The position numbers and the translations under genes were made by a program. Shown here one piece after another: positions 1 to 12,348 of a stretch of 64,000 nucleotides of DNA. Position 1 is the first letter of the stretch; the number at the start of each line of letters is the position of its first letter. The notes beneath the pieces were generated by a model. The model made no database searches, had not been told where the DNA came from, and worked only from the letters and a program-made list of their open reading frames with translations. The DNA is from Thamnidium elegans. Lineage: Eukaryota; Mucoromycota; Mucoromycetes; Mucorales; Mucoraceae. The stretch spans positions 558,001 to 622,000 of the forward strand of contig JAIXMG010000014.1 in the NCBI GenBank assembly GCA_025201345.1. The letters are read 5' to 3'.

Positions 1-994
1 AAAACTTGCAAAGAAGTCCTCCTTATTCTCCTCATTTATCCGCTGTATGTGTTAAAGATCTCAATAAAAATAGAAAGCGAAAGTTGTCTCATGCGCTTAC
101 TCGCTCTTCTGCTATCAAAAAGACGCCACCTTATTTTTCTAATCAATATGATGATGAAACAGGTGGTGAACTTAGCACTGAAATGCAGCAATGTCTTGTG
201 ACTCAATATCTGGTAAAGTATCATTTTAATTTCTATGTATTTTTTTTTAATACTTTTTGATTTAGTTGACTAGGTCATGGGTAAGTGAAAAGACAGTAGA
301 TGAATTAAGTCTAGTTAGAGAACCAACAAAGACTGCAAGAAGTTATTCAGTTACAGATTCTTTAGCTTCTCCCATCACTAGTGCTTTACCTCCTATCACA
401 TCTTCTGTTAGTTTAACAACAACAACTAGAAGTAGTTCAGGAAGTATGACCAGTAGTAGTTCCAATAGTAGGCCGTTGAGTCTAGAAGATGAACTAGATC
501 AAGAAGATATCGATAGGAAATCTTCTACTGCAGGATTTTGGTTATTTGGTAGAAAGACGAACGATTCAAATTGTTTAAAACCTTGCGGATCAAATGAATC
601 ATTTGGTACAATGCAAAGATCTCCTCGACACTTTTCTTTTGAAGAAATAAGTAGTAATAGTATGGTAAAAAGTAGTTCATTCAAGCAAGGTACTATTACT
701 ATGCAACGAGAAGGATCTCAAAATTCATTATCGATATTTCGTAAGGATTTTTGGAAAGGTGGAACAACGAGCAATCGAAATCCTTTACTGAATTTCAATA
801 GTGATCCTTCCTTACTTTCTTCAACTGGTATTCAACGTAAAGGGTCATCTAGTTCACTTATACATCCTTCACCTTCTTCGTCTACTGATACTAGCAATTT
901 TCATCAAAAGAAGCTGCTTGTCGCTTCTCTACATCCTTTAGATAGTACGTACACGCCACTTTCGGAAATATCCAGTTTTAACTGGGACCAATAA
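1..994 (+). CDS. Serine-rich hypothetical protein, C-terminal part (5' end outside window)
   Basis: The reading frame is already open at the window edge, so the start is missing. Exon 1 runs to 212, followed by a 53-bp intron (213-265, GTAAAG...TTTAG) and a second exon ending in TAA at 992-994; the frame is phase 0 across the junction. About 310 residues are visible. They are rich in Ser and Thr, with short basic stretches, an acidic patch (SLEDELDQEDID) and many Ser-Pro-like sites. No enzymatic domain or membrane segment is recognised, so this looks like a disordered tail of a larger, probably phospho-regulated protein. It converges on the RAS gene (stops 136 bp apart). Function unknown. Confidence 0.6.
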
Positions 995-1129
995 ATTATT
1001 TTAATTTAGAAGAGAGAAAAAAAAAGGAGGAGGAGGGTAGAAGGAGGAAGAGGAGGTGTGGGATATACAAATATTTATAAAAAAAATAAAAATAAAAAGT
1101 GGGTTTTGAGTAAGTGTGTGTGTGTGTGT

Positions 1130-1965
1130 TTACATTAATATACAACATTTTGATTCGGTTTTCTCTTGAGGAGCAATAGGAGCAACACTTTTACGAACTT
1201 CTTGTACCTTGTTATACTTTCTAATATCTCTCACAACAGCATGAAATGCTTCATCTACATTAATACGTTCTTTAGCGGATGATTCTACAAACTCACAGCC
1301 ATAATAATCTGCTAATTCTTTTCCTTCTTGGCGGGTTACTTGTCTGTCCGTGTCCAAATCACATTTATTGGCAATTAATACCATAGGAAATCTATCTCGG
1401 TCTTTAACTCTGCAAATTTGTTGGTGGAATGTTTCGATTTCTTCAAATGACATACGAGACGTGATAGAATAAACTAGTAAAAACCCTTCACCATTCCTCA
1501 TATATTGTTCTCTCATAGCACTATTATATATTATATGTACATTAGAAATAATAATAAAAAAGAGGGGAGGGATTAAAGGGATAAAAATATAGAATTTTAC
1601 CTGTATTCTTCTTGTCCTGCTGTATCTAATACGTCAAGTAAAGCAGTTTCTTCGTCAATAACACATTGTTTTCTATAAGAGTCTAGTCGTAAAAAATATA
1701 TATATTTAAATAAATTATTTTATACTGTATTTTTTTTTCTTTCTTAGTTTACCTTCTATAGTTGGGTCGTATTCATCAACAAAGTGAGATTGAATAAACT
1801 GAATGGTTAAAGCAGATTTACCAACACCTAATAAATAATTTTTAAGGTTTTTTTTTTTAAAAAAAAGGGGGGGGGGGTTTACACCTTCTTTATTTATTTA
1901 CCACCACCACCAACCATAACTAGTTTATATTCACGAACAATCCAAGAAGCAGATTTATTCGACAT
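1130..1965 (-). CDS. RAS: Ras family small GTPase
   Basis: Four exons (1965-1902, 1827-1753, 1682-1601, 1520-1130) join in phase to 203 codons plus stop. Ras proteins are GDP/GTP switches at membranes that control growth, cAMP and morphogenesis signalling. Visible motifs: P-loop GGGGVGKS, effector region YDPTIEDSY, switch [11 protein letters not shown], base-binding NKCD and ESSAK, and a C-terminal CAAX box (CILM, preceded by another Cys) predicting farnesylation. The residues matching Gly12, Gly13 and Gln61 are intact, so it should hydrolyse GTP normally. The N-terminus is about ten residues longer than in animal Ras. The start is the first ATG before the P-loop exon. Which Ras paralogue this is cannot be told here. 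Confidence 0.93.
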
Positions 1966-2064
1966 GTCAAAAATAAATAAAAAAGAATGTATGTGTATAT
2001 GTTTATATATATAAAAAAAAAAAGAAAAAAAAAGTCTATTTGTTTTTTTAAACAGGGGAATTTT

Positions 2065-3481
2065 TTAAAGTTTGCTGTCTGTCAAGTCTAACTTTTTCTG
2101 AAGTTTCTTTTGTCCGATCTCACTTAATCTAATAATACCTTCTTGAGCAGCAGTAGCTACTAAACATCCATCTCGGGTATATATTTTGCCAAGAACTACA
2201 CTACGTCCGTTAATTGATCGAGGGCTATACTTGTCAAACAGTAACCATTCATCGGCTCTAGTGGGCTTATGGAACCAGATGGAATGGTCTAAAGAAGTCA
2301 TCATACCGACGCTAGGTGAAGTATAAGAAACACCGTTGGCTTTAGCTGCTGTATTCAAAAATCCACTATCTGAAGCATACGCAATAACGCAAGCATGTAA
2401 TCTCATATCGTCAGTTAAAGGTCCTCTAGTTTTAAACCAACGTCTCTGCAAAAACAAAAATATTATTTAGATCAAATAATAAAAAAAAACCATAAGAGTA
2501 AGTTCTTACATTGACTGTAGTAGCTACACTTTCTCCCTTCATAATTTCTAAAGGTGAAAGGTTATGTACTTCACGATAATCTACAGGTTGATCCTATAAT
2601 ATGTATAAAAAAAAAGGTTTTTTCACATGTCAGAAAAAAAAAGGGTATAATTCCCCCACACACACTTACATCTGCCAATACTTTTTCTACTTGTTTTCTG
2701 AATTTTACTGGGTAATCTGTTGTATTAGTCACAATATTTCCCAAGAATTTAAGGTCACTAGAAGTACTAAAGGATTAAATATATAAAAACACTCGATATA
2801 TATAAATACTTTACGATGGAAAGTTTTCAGGACCTGGAACATCAGGCATATCAATCTATAATAGTTATATATAAGTACTTTGTAACATATATATATATAT
2901 ATACAATATATATTTACTTGGTGATCCATATTAAGATTATCATCGATCTTTACAAAGCTACAAGTCAAAAGGAAAATTGGTTTACCCTTTTGAGTAGCAG
3001 TAACTGTTCTAGTTACAAACGATCTGCCATCGCGAATACGTTCCACTTGATAGATGACTGGAATCTCGACATTACAAGCTAAAATAAAGTAAGCGTGAAG
3101 AGACTATAACAATAGAGTTAGTCAGACAACAATACTTTTCTTTTTTTTAATAATTACATGAACATTAAACCCTTCTTCTACTGTATTCCAACCAGAAAGC
3201 AAAGCTTGAGCAACAACCTAAAAAAAAATATATAATGAATTACTGCTTTTTTTTTAAAAAAAACAGATTTTTATTATGATTATTACTTGTCCACCAAACG
3301 CACCCCGGGAACCAAAAGGTAACCATAATTCTTTACTCATATACAAGTTGGTATCTACGAACTGTACATCAATTGAATTAATCATTCTCTGTCCAAAATC
3401 AATTTCCTCGTCTTGTTGCTTGACACCTTCTTCCAATGTATTTCTAAATACAATTTTATTTGAATGTGTTGTAATAGGCAT
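2065..3481 (-). CDS. TES1: Acyl-CoA thioesterase II (TesB family), peroxisomal
   Basis: Seven exons (3481-3287, 3217-3158, 3103-2918, 2855-2815, 2766-2670, 2593-2510, 2445-2065) give about 347 residues, the usual TesB length. The enzyme hydrolyses acyl-CoA to free acid and CoA during peroxisomal beta-oxidation. Evidence: the first hot-dog motif region (FGGQ, then SLHAYFILACN), the central YQVERIRDGRSF motif, and the C-terminal SLDHSIWFH block carrying the family's catalytic Asp. The protein ends in Ser-Lys-Leu, a canonical PTS1 signal. The acceptor of the fifth exon is ambiguous: CTAG nine bases downstream is also in frame. The fourth exon is only 41 nt. Confidence 0.92.
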
Positions 3482-4653
3482 AGCTGGTTTTTAGATAGAA
3501 GAAGAAGAAAAAGATTTTTTTTTTTCTCGGACCTGATTTAAACCTTTTTGTAACAATTCGTACTACTCATCTTTTATACGTAAAAAAAAAAATAAAAAAA
3601 AATCGAACTCAGGGATATTATAATAATTGTAATTGGCAATATGTCAGGAAAAGATTTAGCTGTGAACACCAACTGAATATTGACTTACAACGACAATAAT
3701 ACCCTCCTTTTTGAAGTTTTTCTTTTTCGGAGAAGACAACACGTTTTGCTTGTCATTAATACGGTGTAACCATTAAGTTAACAGTAATGGATTAGAAAAA
3801 AGTCAAACGTATCAGCTTCATATTTTCCCAAGCTGAAAAAGTGTTTATTATACTATATAAAGGACGCATTACGTGCTATTCTAAATAAATAAAAATTTAT
3901 TTCGATAGTTATGATTCCATTATTTGGAGCCGTACTTCTTTCAAAATTGAGCCTGCTTGTACTATTTGCTACTGCATAGGTGCAGACAATTCGTAATGAC
4001 CCATTTCCGAGTTTCCCATTAAAAAAAAGTCATAGGATAACTCCTCTATGAGGACATAAATTATGCAGTTGGAAAACTTGTCAAAAATCGATAATTTATG
4101 CGTTTTCTTACCCCTTTTAAATTACAGTCGTTCCACTGCATATTCTTATAAAAATAAAAAGATTGCCTAAAGTTTATTAATGACACGTTAGATATTATTA
4201 TAAACAAGTACGAGAAGCTCAAAGGATTTTATCTTATTACGGATAAAATACATTTTATTCGTATTAACTGATGAGCAATTCTGCGCTCATCTGTCATTCG
4301 ATATTTTAAATAGACTTTGAATAAAGTAAAAAGACTAGTTAAACAAGAAAAGTTCGATAGTGTAACGACCTTGGCCCCCCATTGGAAGAGACCAGAAGAG
4401 AGGACGCTCTAATAATCGTAATGGAGTTTTAACATACTATCCGAATCTTTATGCTAGCATCTTTGTAGCAGCATCAAAACCAACACACAAATTCCCTAAA
4501 AGCTTGCCAAGAGAGGCTAAATTATTTTTCAAACTGATAGTGGACTACTGTAAATTAACATCCAATCAAATGGAGACAAACACCTGACTCTCACGTGACA
4601 GCACACTTATTTTTTGGGATATTTATATTTTGTAAATTTATTAAATACAGTTG
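3482..4653. other. Intergenic region between thioesterase gene and tRNA
   Basis: No credible ORF is seen on either strand. The first 150 bp presumably hold the thioesterase promoter, with T/A tracts near 3515-3600. Positions about 4193-4272 resemble 36725-36805 and look like a decayed dispersed repeat with coding-like text (YYKQVRE). No other structure is recognised. Confidence 0.5.
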
Positions 4654-4726
4654 GGGGCTATGGCCCAATGGATAAGGCGTCTGACTACGAATCAGGAGAT
4701 TCCAGGTTCGACCCCTGGTAGCCTCA
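4654..4726 (+). tRNA. tRNA-Arg (anticodon ACG)
   Basis: A cloverleaf can be folded by eye. The acceptor stem GGGGCTA pairs with TAGCCTC, with one G-T pair. The D arm starts GCCCAATGG. The anticodon stem TCTGA/TCAGG encloses the loop CTACGAA with ACG at positions 34-36. The T arm CCAGG/CCTGG encloses TTCGACC. There is no intron and no encoded CCA. A34 would be edited to inosine, allowing CGU/CGC/CGA reading. It stands alone, more than 1 kb from both neighbours. Confidence 0.95.
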
Positions 4727-6261
4727 ACTTCTTATTTTTGTTATTTCCACAAAAAGTGGTGTATGTAGATGTACCGTGTAACCGTCGTACACAAATGTAA
4801 AGTAAATCGTATGCTTAATTGGTTTGAAAATGTATTTTATGTGTGAAAGTTACGCTTTTATTTTATAACAAGGATAAAAAGACATCTAACTTACAATATT
4901 ATCTAGTAATTGATCGCAATTTTTTATAGATGTTTACATCTTTACCGATGAAAAAGTAAAGGCCAATTGTAGATCACAGCTGAGAACGTGTAAAGTGTAC
5001 AAACTTTTTAACTTTATGTGGTACAAAGAAGAGGGTAAATGTCATATACAGCGTATACTATTTAATGGAGATTATATAAGATTTTTAAATTCTTTGGGGC
5101 TAGAGTGTTGAGCAAATTGAATAGATACCGCAAGTGAATTGCTATGCGCATGTTATTCAACGTCTTGGAATGTTGGTGTGACCATTAGATAAACGTGCAT
5201 TTTTGACTCTTTTTTTCTTTTAATCATAATCGCTCGATTTTTGTAGTTAGTATTTAGCTGTATACATAATATAAAATGCAAATACATATTATAAAGGTAT
5301 CATAAGAATAGGAAAAAGTATCCTTTTTTTTTTTTTTTTTTTTGTCCTACTGTAGTTTAGTTTAAACATGCTCTCTTTGGTATAAAGATATTCAAACCAT
5401 AAAGGAGGTATGTTTTGCCAGATGACGAAAAAAAAAAAAAGCCTATAACGTCCAGAATTTTATTCAAACTAGTATACAGAATTATTTTTTGAACACGAAA
5501 GCTACAGTATTGCCTCCTGTCTCTTTTTTTTTTATTTACTTTTTTATATACTTATTTGTGCTACCATATGTGAAGTTTTATACTTTCAACAGGCTAAGTT
5601 GTGCTAAAAAGAAAAAAGCCGCTTAAACCTGATAGTCCTTTTTTTTTTTTTTAAGGTAAGAACAAAAGGCATTTATTTATTTTTACCAGCAGGTCAACGT
5701 TTAATGCAAAATTACTCCTTTATATACAGTAAAAATCATAATATACGAATGAAAAAAGGGGAAATATCTTTTTGATAGTATTTTTTATTCCAGAACATAG
5801 TCTTTGTGAAACAGATACAAAGTGGTTATAAATGTGAAAATTAGTGTGATTTATTTCAATCTTAGCACTGAATGGCAGTTAATACATATATTGTGACAAA
5901 AACATGTAAAATTTCTATACTAAAACAATTCCTTTTTATATAATATTTTTGACAGAAACGTGGATATTGAACGTTTATCAAGACCTTTTTAAATTTAAGG
6001 TTAAAACTGAACATTGGGGGAGGGGGGTGAGTAATTGAAGCGTGACATTAAAAAGTCCGCATTTTTCTTTCTTTCTTTCTCTCTTTCCTTTTACTGTCAC
6101 TATCAACTGTTTGTATCGCTACACTTTTTTCTTTGTACCTTTTTTTATTTTTTATTTTTTATACCCTTTTTTTCTGGCTGTAAATTATATATTATATATA
6201 TATACATTTATATTTTTTCTTTTGCTTTTGATCTTTACATACATTTAAAAACAAACAAACT
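4727..6261. other. Intergenic region upstream of the CENP-B-like gene
   Basis: AT-rich sequence with several T-runs (5327-5343, 5639-5653) and a pyrimidine-rich tract at 6062-6175 shortly before the next start codon, which is a likely core promoter region. Short ORFs at 6035-6265 only translate this C/T tract. No gene recognised. Confidence 0.5.
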
Positions 6262-7406
6262 ATGAAGACAGAAAACTCAACCAACATTCATGTGTTTCGT
6301 GTTAATCGTGCTGCTGTTACTACCAAAATAAAAGAGCCACCAACTCAAACTACTTTGATAAAGGTCAATTCTCGGACTAGTTTATCTGCAGAAACCAAAC
6401 GTTTAATTTGCGAGGATCATATCAATAACCCAAAGTATACGCAAGAAGCTTTAGCTTCAAAATATGGCTGTAAAAGAACAACAGTTGCAAAAGTAAGAAA
6501 CACATAGTTTTTGTTGTTGTTATTATAACTAATATATATATTTAGATTATAAAATCAAGAAATCGTTGGCTTTCCATTGATAGCGATGCGGCCATTGCAA
6601 AACGATTTCGTCAACGTAGTTCAAGATACCCTCATGTCGAAAACGCTTTATTGCTATGGGTACAAAAAGAGTTTAGTGATATTACACTAGTTACGGATCA
6701 AATGCTTCGATCGCAAGCTCGTCAATATGCTCAAGCATTTCATGTAGATGGATTAGAAGATTTTAAAGCGTCTAGCTCATGGGTATCGAATTTTAAGCAA
6801 AGATATATAACACCCAAATCAAGAGGCACTATCACTCCTCCCCCTACATTACTATTAGAAAATAATATACCCACTTCTTCAGATATTCAAATTTCGAAAG
6901 TCAGTCATGATATGTCTTCTGTTGTCGAATTCAATGCAACGCATAATAACACACTTACTTTAGATCCTGTTCAAGTCACAAACTGGAATTTACCGCCAGC
7001 TAGTCCAAACCAGAATCTACTTAGTTGTAACATAAAAAATAATTGTCCAAGAGACGAAGGTCAGCCATTACCGAATCAATCTATGAAGATAAAGGAAGAT
7101 ACGTCTATTAAACTTGTTCAAGATGAAGATATGGTAGATACTTATCAAGATATCAGTTCACCTTGCTATAGCAACCATGAAGTAAATACTTCCCCTGATA
7201 CCCATCAAGAATCACCTAGACCAGATAGTAACCAGTTGGTTGAACCGACTATAGAAAATTTATCTCCTACCTTAACTCAAGAAAATACTAAATTGTGTGC
7301 CAAACAACATTTGGAGGCTGCTTTAGCTTTTTATACCAGTCAAAATGAAACCAATCAATCCATGTCTGCAAATATGATTAAACTTATACTCGAAAATGAT
7401 TTTTAA
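6262..7406 (+). CDS. CENP-B-type HTH DNA-binding protein without transposase domain
   Basis: Two exons (6262-6492 and 6546-7406) separated by a 53-bp intron (GTAAGA...TTTAG) give 363 residues. Residues about 45-90 (ETKRLICEDHINNP... YGCKRTTVAKIIKSR) resemble the N-terminal CENP-B helix-turn-helix. Residues about 100-165 (RQRSSRYPHVENALLLWV... SSSWVSNFKQRY) resemble the second, Tc5/CENPB-type HTH. In this family the pair of domains binds DNA site-specifically. The pogo/Tigger DDE nuclease that normally follows is absent: the rest is a low-complexity Asn/Ser/Pro-rich tail with many Gln and Asp, then a short helical C-terminus. It looks like a domesticated pogo-derived regulator or centromere-associated factor. 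The DNA-binding call is firm; the role is inference. Confidence 0.75.
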
Positions 7407-7480
7407 AAATAAAAAAAATATATAATTTGCGTTTTTATTTTATTTTTTATTTTTTATTTACATTTATCCTTTTTACTTGA

Positions 7481-9521
7481 TTACCTCTTATTAATCATGC
7501 CTAAAATTCTTTGCTTGGCCGTAGTAGTTTGAGATGAATTAGAATTAGTTGATAATGATCGTTTACGGTTAGCAAATAAGGAGGATCGATTGGTTTTAGA
7601 TTTTGCTGTACCCATACTATCTTCATCATCACTACTATCGTCATTTGTAATAATAGGACTAGATGTTTTCTTAGGTTTACGTATCTTTTTAATTGTATTA
7701 TAGCTATCAGGTATCGATGTATTATATTCAATAGGTGCATTATGATCTTCTTGATATTCATCATCATCATCTTCCTCTTCCTCTTCCTCTTCCTCTTCTT
7801 CCTCTACGTATTCATAATCATCTCTTTTTGGTGGTGATAGCGGTGTTGTATTTTTATTTACATTCAATACAAGTCGAATGATATTTTTAGGTTTTTCAAG
7901 TTTGACCAACGCTTTCTTTGCAAGACTTTCAACACGTTCAGTTAACCCAATTGGATCTTTAATGATATCAGGTATTTGATTTGCTTTCTTGGTACTGTTA
8001 CTAACGTTACCGTCTGCATTGAGTGTAGGGTTCTCCTTGGTGATCTCTTCACGCAAGAATTGAGCTAATGCGATAATTCCTTCCAATTCATAAACCGATA
8101 ATTTTTTTTCTTCTGAAATCCATGTACCGTGTTTCTCTAAAGCGTACCAATTGATCTTTTTATAAAATGGGTACCGGAACTTTAATGGTACGTCTGTTGC
8201 TTGTTCAATACCATGAATCTTTAGTTGCATCTTGATGTTAATAGTGTGTAGAAAGTTACCACCGATTACAACAGAGTCTTCTGGTGTGTAAACAGCATGA
8301 ATCCAACCTGCAGGAATAATCCTGTTTTTTTTTTAGTAAGTTGTAAGTATATTGCATTTTTTCAGTTTACTTACATGGTATTGCCGGCTTTTATTTTAAT
8401 AGAATAACAATCTTTTACTAAATCGCCCAAAAAGGTAGTTGATTGATCAGATGAAGAAGACCATTTTTGATATTTTTTCAGGTTTTTATCAGTTGGTTCG
8501 ATAAAATAAAACACTTTACTACCTCTCAAGATATGATAGAATACCTATAATAAAATATTAATACAAACCCATATATTTTTTTATGAGTGAATACATACAG
8601 AACTTCCACCAAAATCAATATGACTACATAAGGACAAAATTATATATATTATACGTATTAGCTCGTTGCAATGGCTCGGTAATTAAACTTACAAATCAGT
8701 ATAAGAATCTTTGGTACCCATTAAACAATACAATTGCACTTTAGGATATTCTGTTTCATGATCAGGCCATACTATATCAATCCAATCCAATTCACGCACA
8801 ATCCTTGGTCGAATAATTTGTTTAGCAAATTCAGTATCACTAATTTCAAGACTAATCACGTTTCGAATACGATCTCGTTCAGAACTATCAAAGTAATCTG
8901 CCCAACGGCTTAGCGTCCAACCATTAATTTCAGATTGCGACGCTACGTCAATGACATCAAGTATGGTATCCTTTCCAACAAGTTTAGCTATAGTATGTAC
9001 ACTAATATCTGATGCAGGCATCTTCATACCCAGTTCCAATTCGTTTTGTTCAATCAAGAATGGTTCCTTCATACCCGTACTATTTAATAGTTCTAGTGTT
9101 ACTTGTTTGGCATGGTATCGTTTGAAATGTTCCTTTCGAAAGTTTTTTACATCAAGTAGTTTTTTCCAGATTCTTTCATCGCCGGCTGCTTTTCCTTCAT
9201 TTAAGTCAGCGTAGTTTAACCTGTCTTGACTTCTATTGGACTTTCTTTGCTTTGGTTTCACTAATATTTTTTTTATAAGAAAAAAGTTATAAAACAGGAT
9301 TTTTCTTAAGTAAAAGTATATGTTTTACTTGTGCTTGGTCCATGTACTGTAATACAATTAGGACAATGAAATCGTTCAATCATGTCAACTTTTTTTATTT
9401 CAAGACATTTGGCGTGATACCATAAAGGACACGCGTCGCACTGAAGCCACGTATCGTATTCATTGCATGTTTCCGTGGTATCTGATTGACAAGCTGGACA
9501 CAACTCTTTGGTTTTCTCCAT
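7481..9521 (-). CDS. JHD1: PHD-JmjC histone H3K36 demethylase (JHD1/KDM2 type)
   Basis: Five exons (9521-9329, 9260-8693, 8623-8599, 8544-8375, 8321-7481) give 598 residues. These Fe(II)/2-oxoglutarate oxygenases remove methyl groups from H3K36. An N-terminal PHD finger is complete (C8, C11, C28, C31, H36, C39, C53, C56). The JmjC core shows YTDFHIDFGG with iron ligands H255 and D257, and a distal ligand in GWIHAVYTPEDS (H327). A C-terminal tail carries a long Glu/Asp run and Lys/Arg/Ser-rich segments. PHD-then-JmjC is the order in yeast Jhd1. The third exon is only 25 nt and encodes the HxD motif. The start is the ATG just before the PHD finger; an open extension upstream to 9563 lacks family similarity. 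Confidence 0.9.
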
Positions 9522-11038
9522 TTTGTCCTTTTGATATAAAAAAAAGAGAAGAAATAATAACAAGTGTTAAGCAAGTCTTTTTTTTTTATAAAAATTTTGT
9601 AGTTTTTATTTAAAACTCAAGAGCCTGTTTTTTTTTGATAAATATATATACTGAATAGAATGTTGTACAGAGGGTGCTTATTCCAAATGACAATATAAAT
9701 AAAGAACGATTTATAAGTAATGTAATTAAAAGTAAATAGTTTAACTAAATTTATAGTATTTAACAAGTGTATTATTATATTACCAACGAAGAGTAAAGTG
9801 TCTTGATTCATACGAATACATTTGTTGACTTAACAAAAGGAATATACGAGGATTACACTTTTTTGGTAAATTATTCGGTCAAGTTTGGAAAAAAAAAATA
9901 GTTCAAGAAGTAAAAGTAAATGAATCCACAATAGCATAGTTGTCAAATTAAGATTTATAACTTTTATTTTTGCACATACTAGATATTTGAGCAGATAATA
10001 TAGAGTTTGAAAAACCACTCTGTTTAGAGGATGTAACATAATCGTTTAGCATAGTTACTCTTCTCGGAAACGATTTTAATAAAACGTAAAAGATCCAATG
10101 CCTATCATTTTACAAAATATCGGGCGCAACCATTGGAACAAAATGCTGTGGCCTAGACCTACTTTATTATGGTCAAGCAGTTCATATACCCATATTGACG
10201 GAATATCTAAAATTAAACGTATAAGCTATCAAATACAGCTTATGTGCGCGAATAGCCAGTTCCATCTAGATAAGACGATGCTGATCAGAGGTCTTTATGG
10301 GAGACGTAACTGGAATAACAGTTCCATCGGTAGAGGAGCTCTATCTATCTTAGGTGGGTTCTCTTCGTTGTTGGGTCGATAGCTTAATAGTGTCTATCTT
10401 AAGTTCGCTCTCAAACGTATTTACTCCGTCCTGGCTATTAATTATTATTATTTATACTTATCTTCTAATGACCACGTCTAACTAGTATTTTAAATGATAT
10501 TTGCTTGTATTTTTTTTTTTTGTAAATAACATTAACTAGAATTTGTGTACTTGTATTGAAAATCATACTTTTACCTAATAAAATGAAATAAAACTCGCCT
10601 CGCTCAAACCTTATTCTCATACCCCGACTTCATTTAAAATGTTTAACAATCAAAATTTTATTCGACATAATGATAGCTTCTCTTGGCTGTCAAATAAAGT
10701 CTAAGAATGGTATTATAAACTACTGTACAAAAAGATCACGCCAAAAAGTGCAGGGCACGACTAAAACTCGGATCTTGACATTTCTTCGCAAATGTACCTT
10801 TTTTTTTTTACCGTTGAGTCGAAGGCTTTTTAGCATTGCCTTCCATATAGTGTCTCATGACAGAAGTCTCAAGACCAGCTAATTTAGCAGCTTCAGGTAT
10901 CATCCCTCTTGGTAAAGTGGCTACAGTTGAAAGGTTATTTTTCAACATTTCTAGTCTATCGTCCTGAGTGTTGCTTTTTCCTTTCGTTAAAGTCTGTAGT
11001 ATTTTTCAGTCATAGATCGATTAAAGATTGCTTTCCAG
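9522..11038. other. Intergenic region, mostly decayed sequence
   Basis: No gene supported. An open frame at 10098-10382 (+) has no recognisable domain. The minus strand over 10100-10390 and 10810-10990 shows short coding-like stretches in shifting frames, consistent with old transposon debris. The segment leads into the LINE-like fragment that follows. Confidence 0.4.
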
Positions 11039-11407
11039 TTGCCTTTTTGTGCCATATGTACGTCGAACTGCTCGGAAGATCTCTTCCATCTTACCGTCGA
11101 GAGCGTTCCAAAATGGAAATACTGGTCAGATGTACTCTTGATGCTAAATATTTTAAACCGGTTTCCCAGTGAACTTGCCATCTGGAGCGCTCTAGCGAGT
11201 TTTTCCAGTGTAGCTGGACTGCTCACTCCTAACAAACCAACGACCATTCCCGATGACATATTGGTCATGACTGGCACTGTATTCTCGGCCCTTTGGAAAT
11301 ATCACTGGTTCTGTATTATCAACGACAAAACCTGGTCTCATCGAGCTATTCTACAGATGTTCCAACAAGACCATCATACTGCAATTAATAATTTCAAATC
11401 GACGTAA
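11039..11407 (+). pseudogene. C-terminal relic of a LINE-type reverse transcriptase ORF (zf-RVT region)
   Basis: The open frame reads FCAICTSNCSEDLFHLTVE followed by PKWKYWSDVL, then a hydrophobic helical tail with ALWKYHWFCI. This matches the general layout of the zf-RVT zinc knuckle found after the RT domain in non-LTR retrotransposons: C-x2-C, a spaced His, then K-x3-W. The last zinc ligand is Ser instead of Cys. No RT domain lies upstream, and upstream frames contain stops. No ATG is required: the frame simply opens at a Leu codon. Called a 5'-truncated dead copy. Identification is by pattern only. The opposite strand also has an open frame of 96 codons, judged the weaker reading. Confidence 0.4.
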
Positions 11408-11581
11408 AAACCCACTAAACAATGGAGCTCGATTATTCATATTTTTCTCCCGGCTAGTATTACATCTAGTTTTTTTTTTTTTTAAATTTTCTTATTTAAC
11501 CAATAGAGTTTACACTTAATACAAAAATACAATAAAATAGGAATAGATTGATTAAGGAACGTACGATATACTGGATCATCA

Positions 11582-11740
11582 TTATGTTGTTGTTTCATTC
11601 TTTTCCGTGATGCTAGATCCAGCAGGCTCTTGTGTATCTGAAGCCCGTTTGTTCGAATCGTTTTGTAATTGGGAGGCATTAGTTAATTGATCTTCAAAAC
11701 GACTTTGTTGGGTTCTTTTCAAAGTACCCATATACTGCAT
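11582..11740 (-). CDS. Possible small protein or exon, 52 codons
   Basis: A minus-strand frame from an ATG at 11740 to TAA reads like ordinary hydrophilic coding sequence (start MQYMGTLKRTQQ, end KNETTT), unlike the surrounding AT-rich DNA. It is very short and has no recognised family. It could be a terminal exon of something larger or chance. An overlapping frame in another phase (11482-11679) is equally unsupported. Confidence 0.2.
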   Translation of the reverse strand: MQYMGTLKRTQQSRFEDQLTNASQLQNDSNKRASDTQEPAGSSITEKNETTT

Positions 11741-12313
11741 AAAAAAGTGTTAACGTCCAATAAAAGTTTTATATATTATAAAGCTCCTTTTCTTTACCTA
11801 CTAGAACGAACGAAAAGGTTAAAAAAAAAAAGAATATAAAAAGGAAGATAAAAAAAAAATACTCTTTTTTAATAAATCATGCGGATACTGCACCTATTGG
11901 CTAACAGCTCCTTATTAGCAAGCCATGAAAATATATTTTTTTTAATATTAGGGAATAACACGAAGTTGTAACTAGCCCTTGTAGATATCAATATAAATAC
12001 TTGGGTTATTTCCTCTGAGAAGAAACATTATACTATATTTTTGGGTTTACCACAAACAAGGCAGTTTTCTTTCGAATACGTCAAATATCATATATATCAT
12101 ATATAATATCAGCACCTTTCATATTTATCAAACTTAATTAAATTAGTTTTTGGCAGTTAAAAAAACACGATTTCAGTTATTAAGGTTTCGGTGATTAAAA
12201 GGTGATACTACTTTTTTTTTTTAGAGGACTTGAATAAACAAGTACACGTATTCGACTATATTTGGTATTACGAGCACTGTTAAGAAAAAGAAAAGGAGTG
12301 TATTTGTTTCTAT

Positions 12314-12348
<35 letters not shown>

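Noticed and set aside
6035..6265. Hydrophobic Phe/Tyr-rich frames before the CENP-B-like gene
   Set aside because: Translation of a C/T-rich promoter tract, not a membrane protein.
10098..10382. 94-codon plus-strand frame as a gene
   Set aside because: No domain, no splice context, and minus strand shows equally coding-like fragments in shifting frames.
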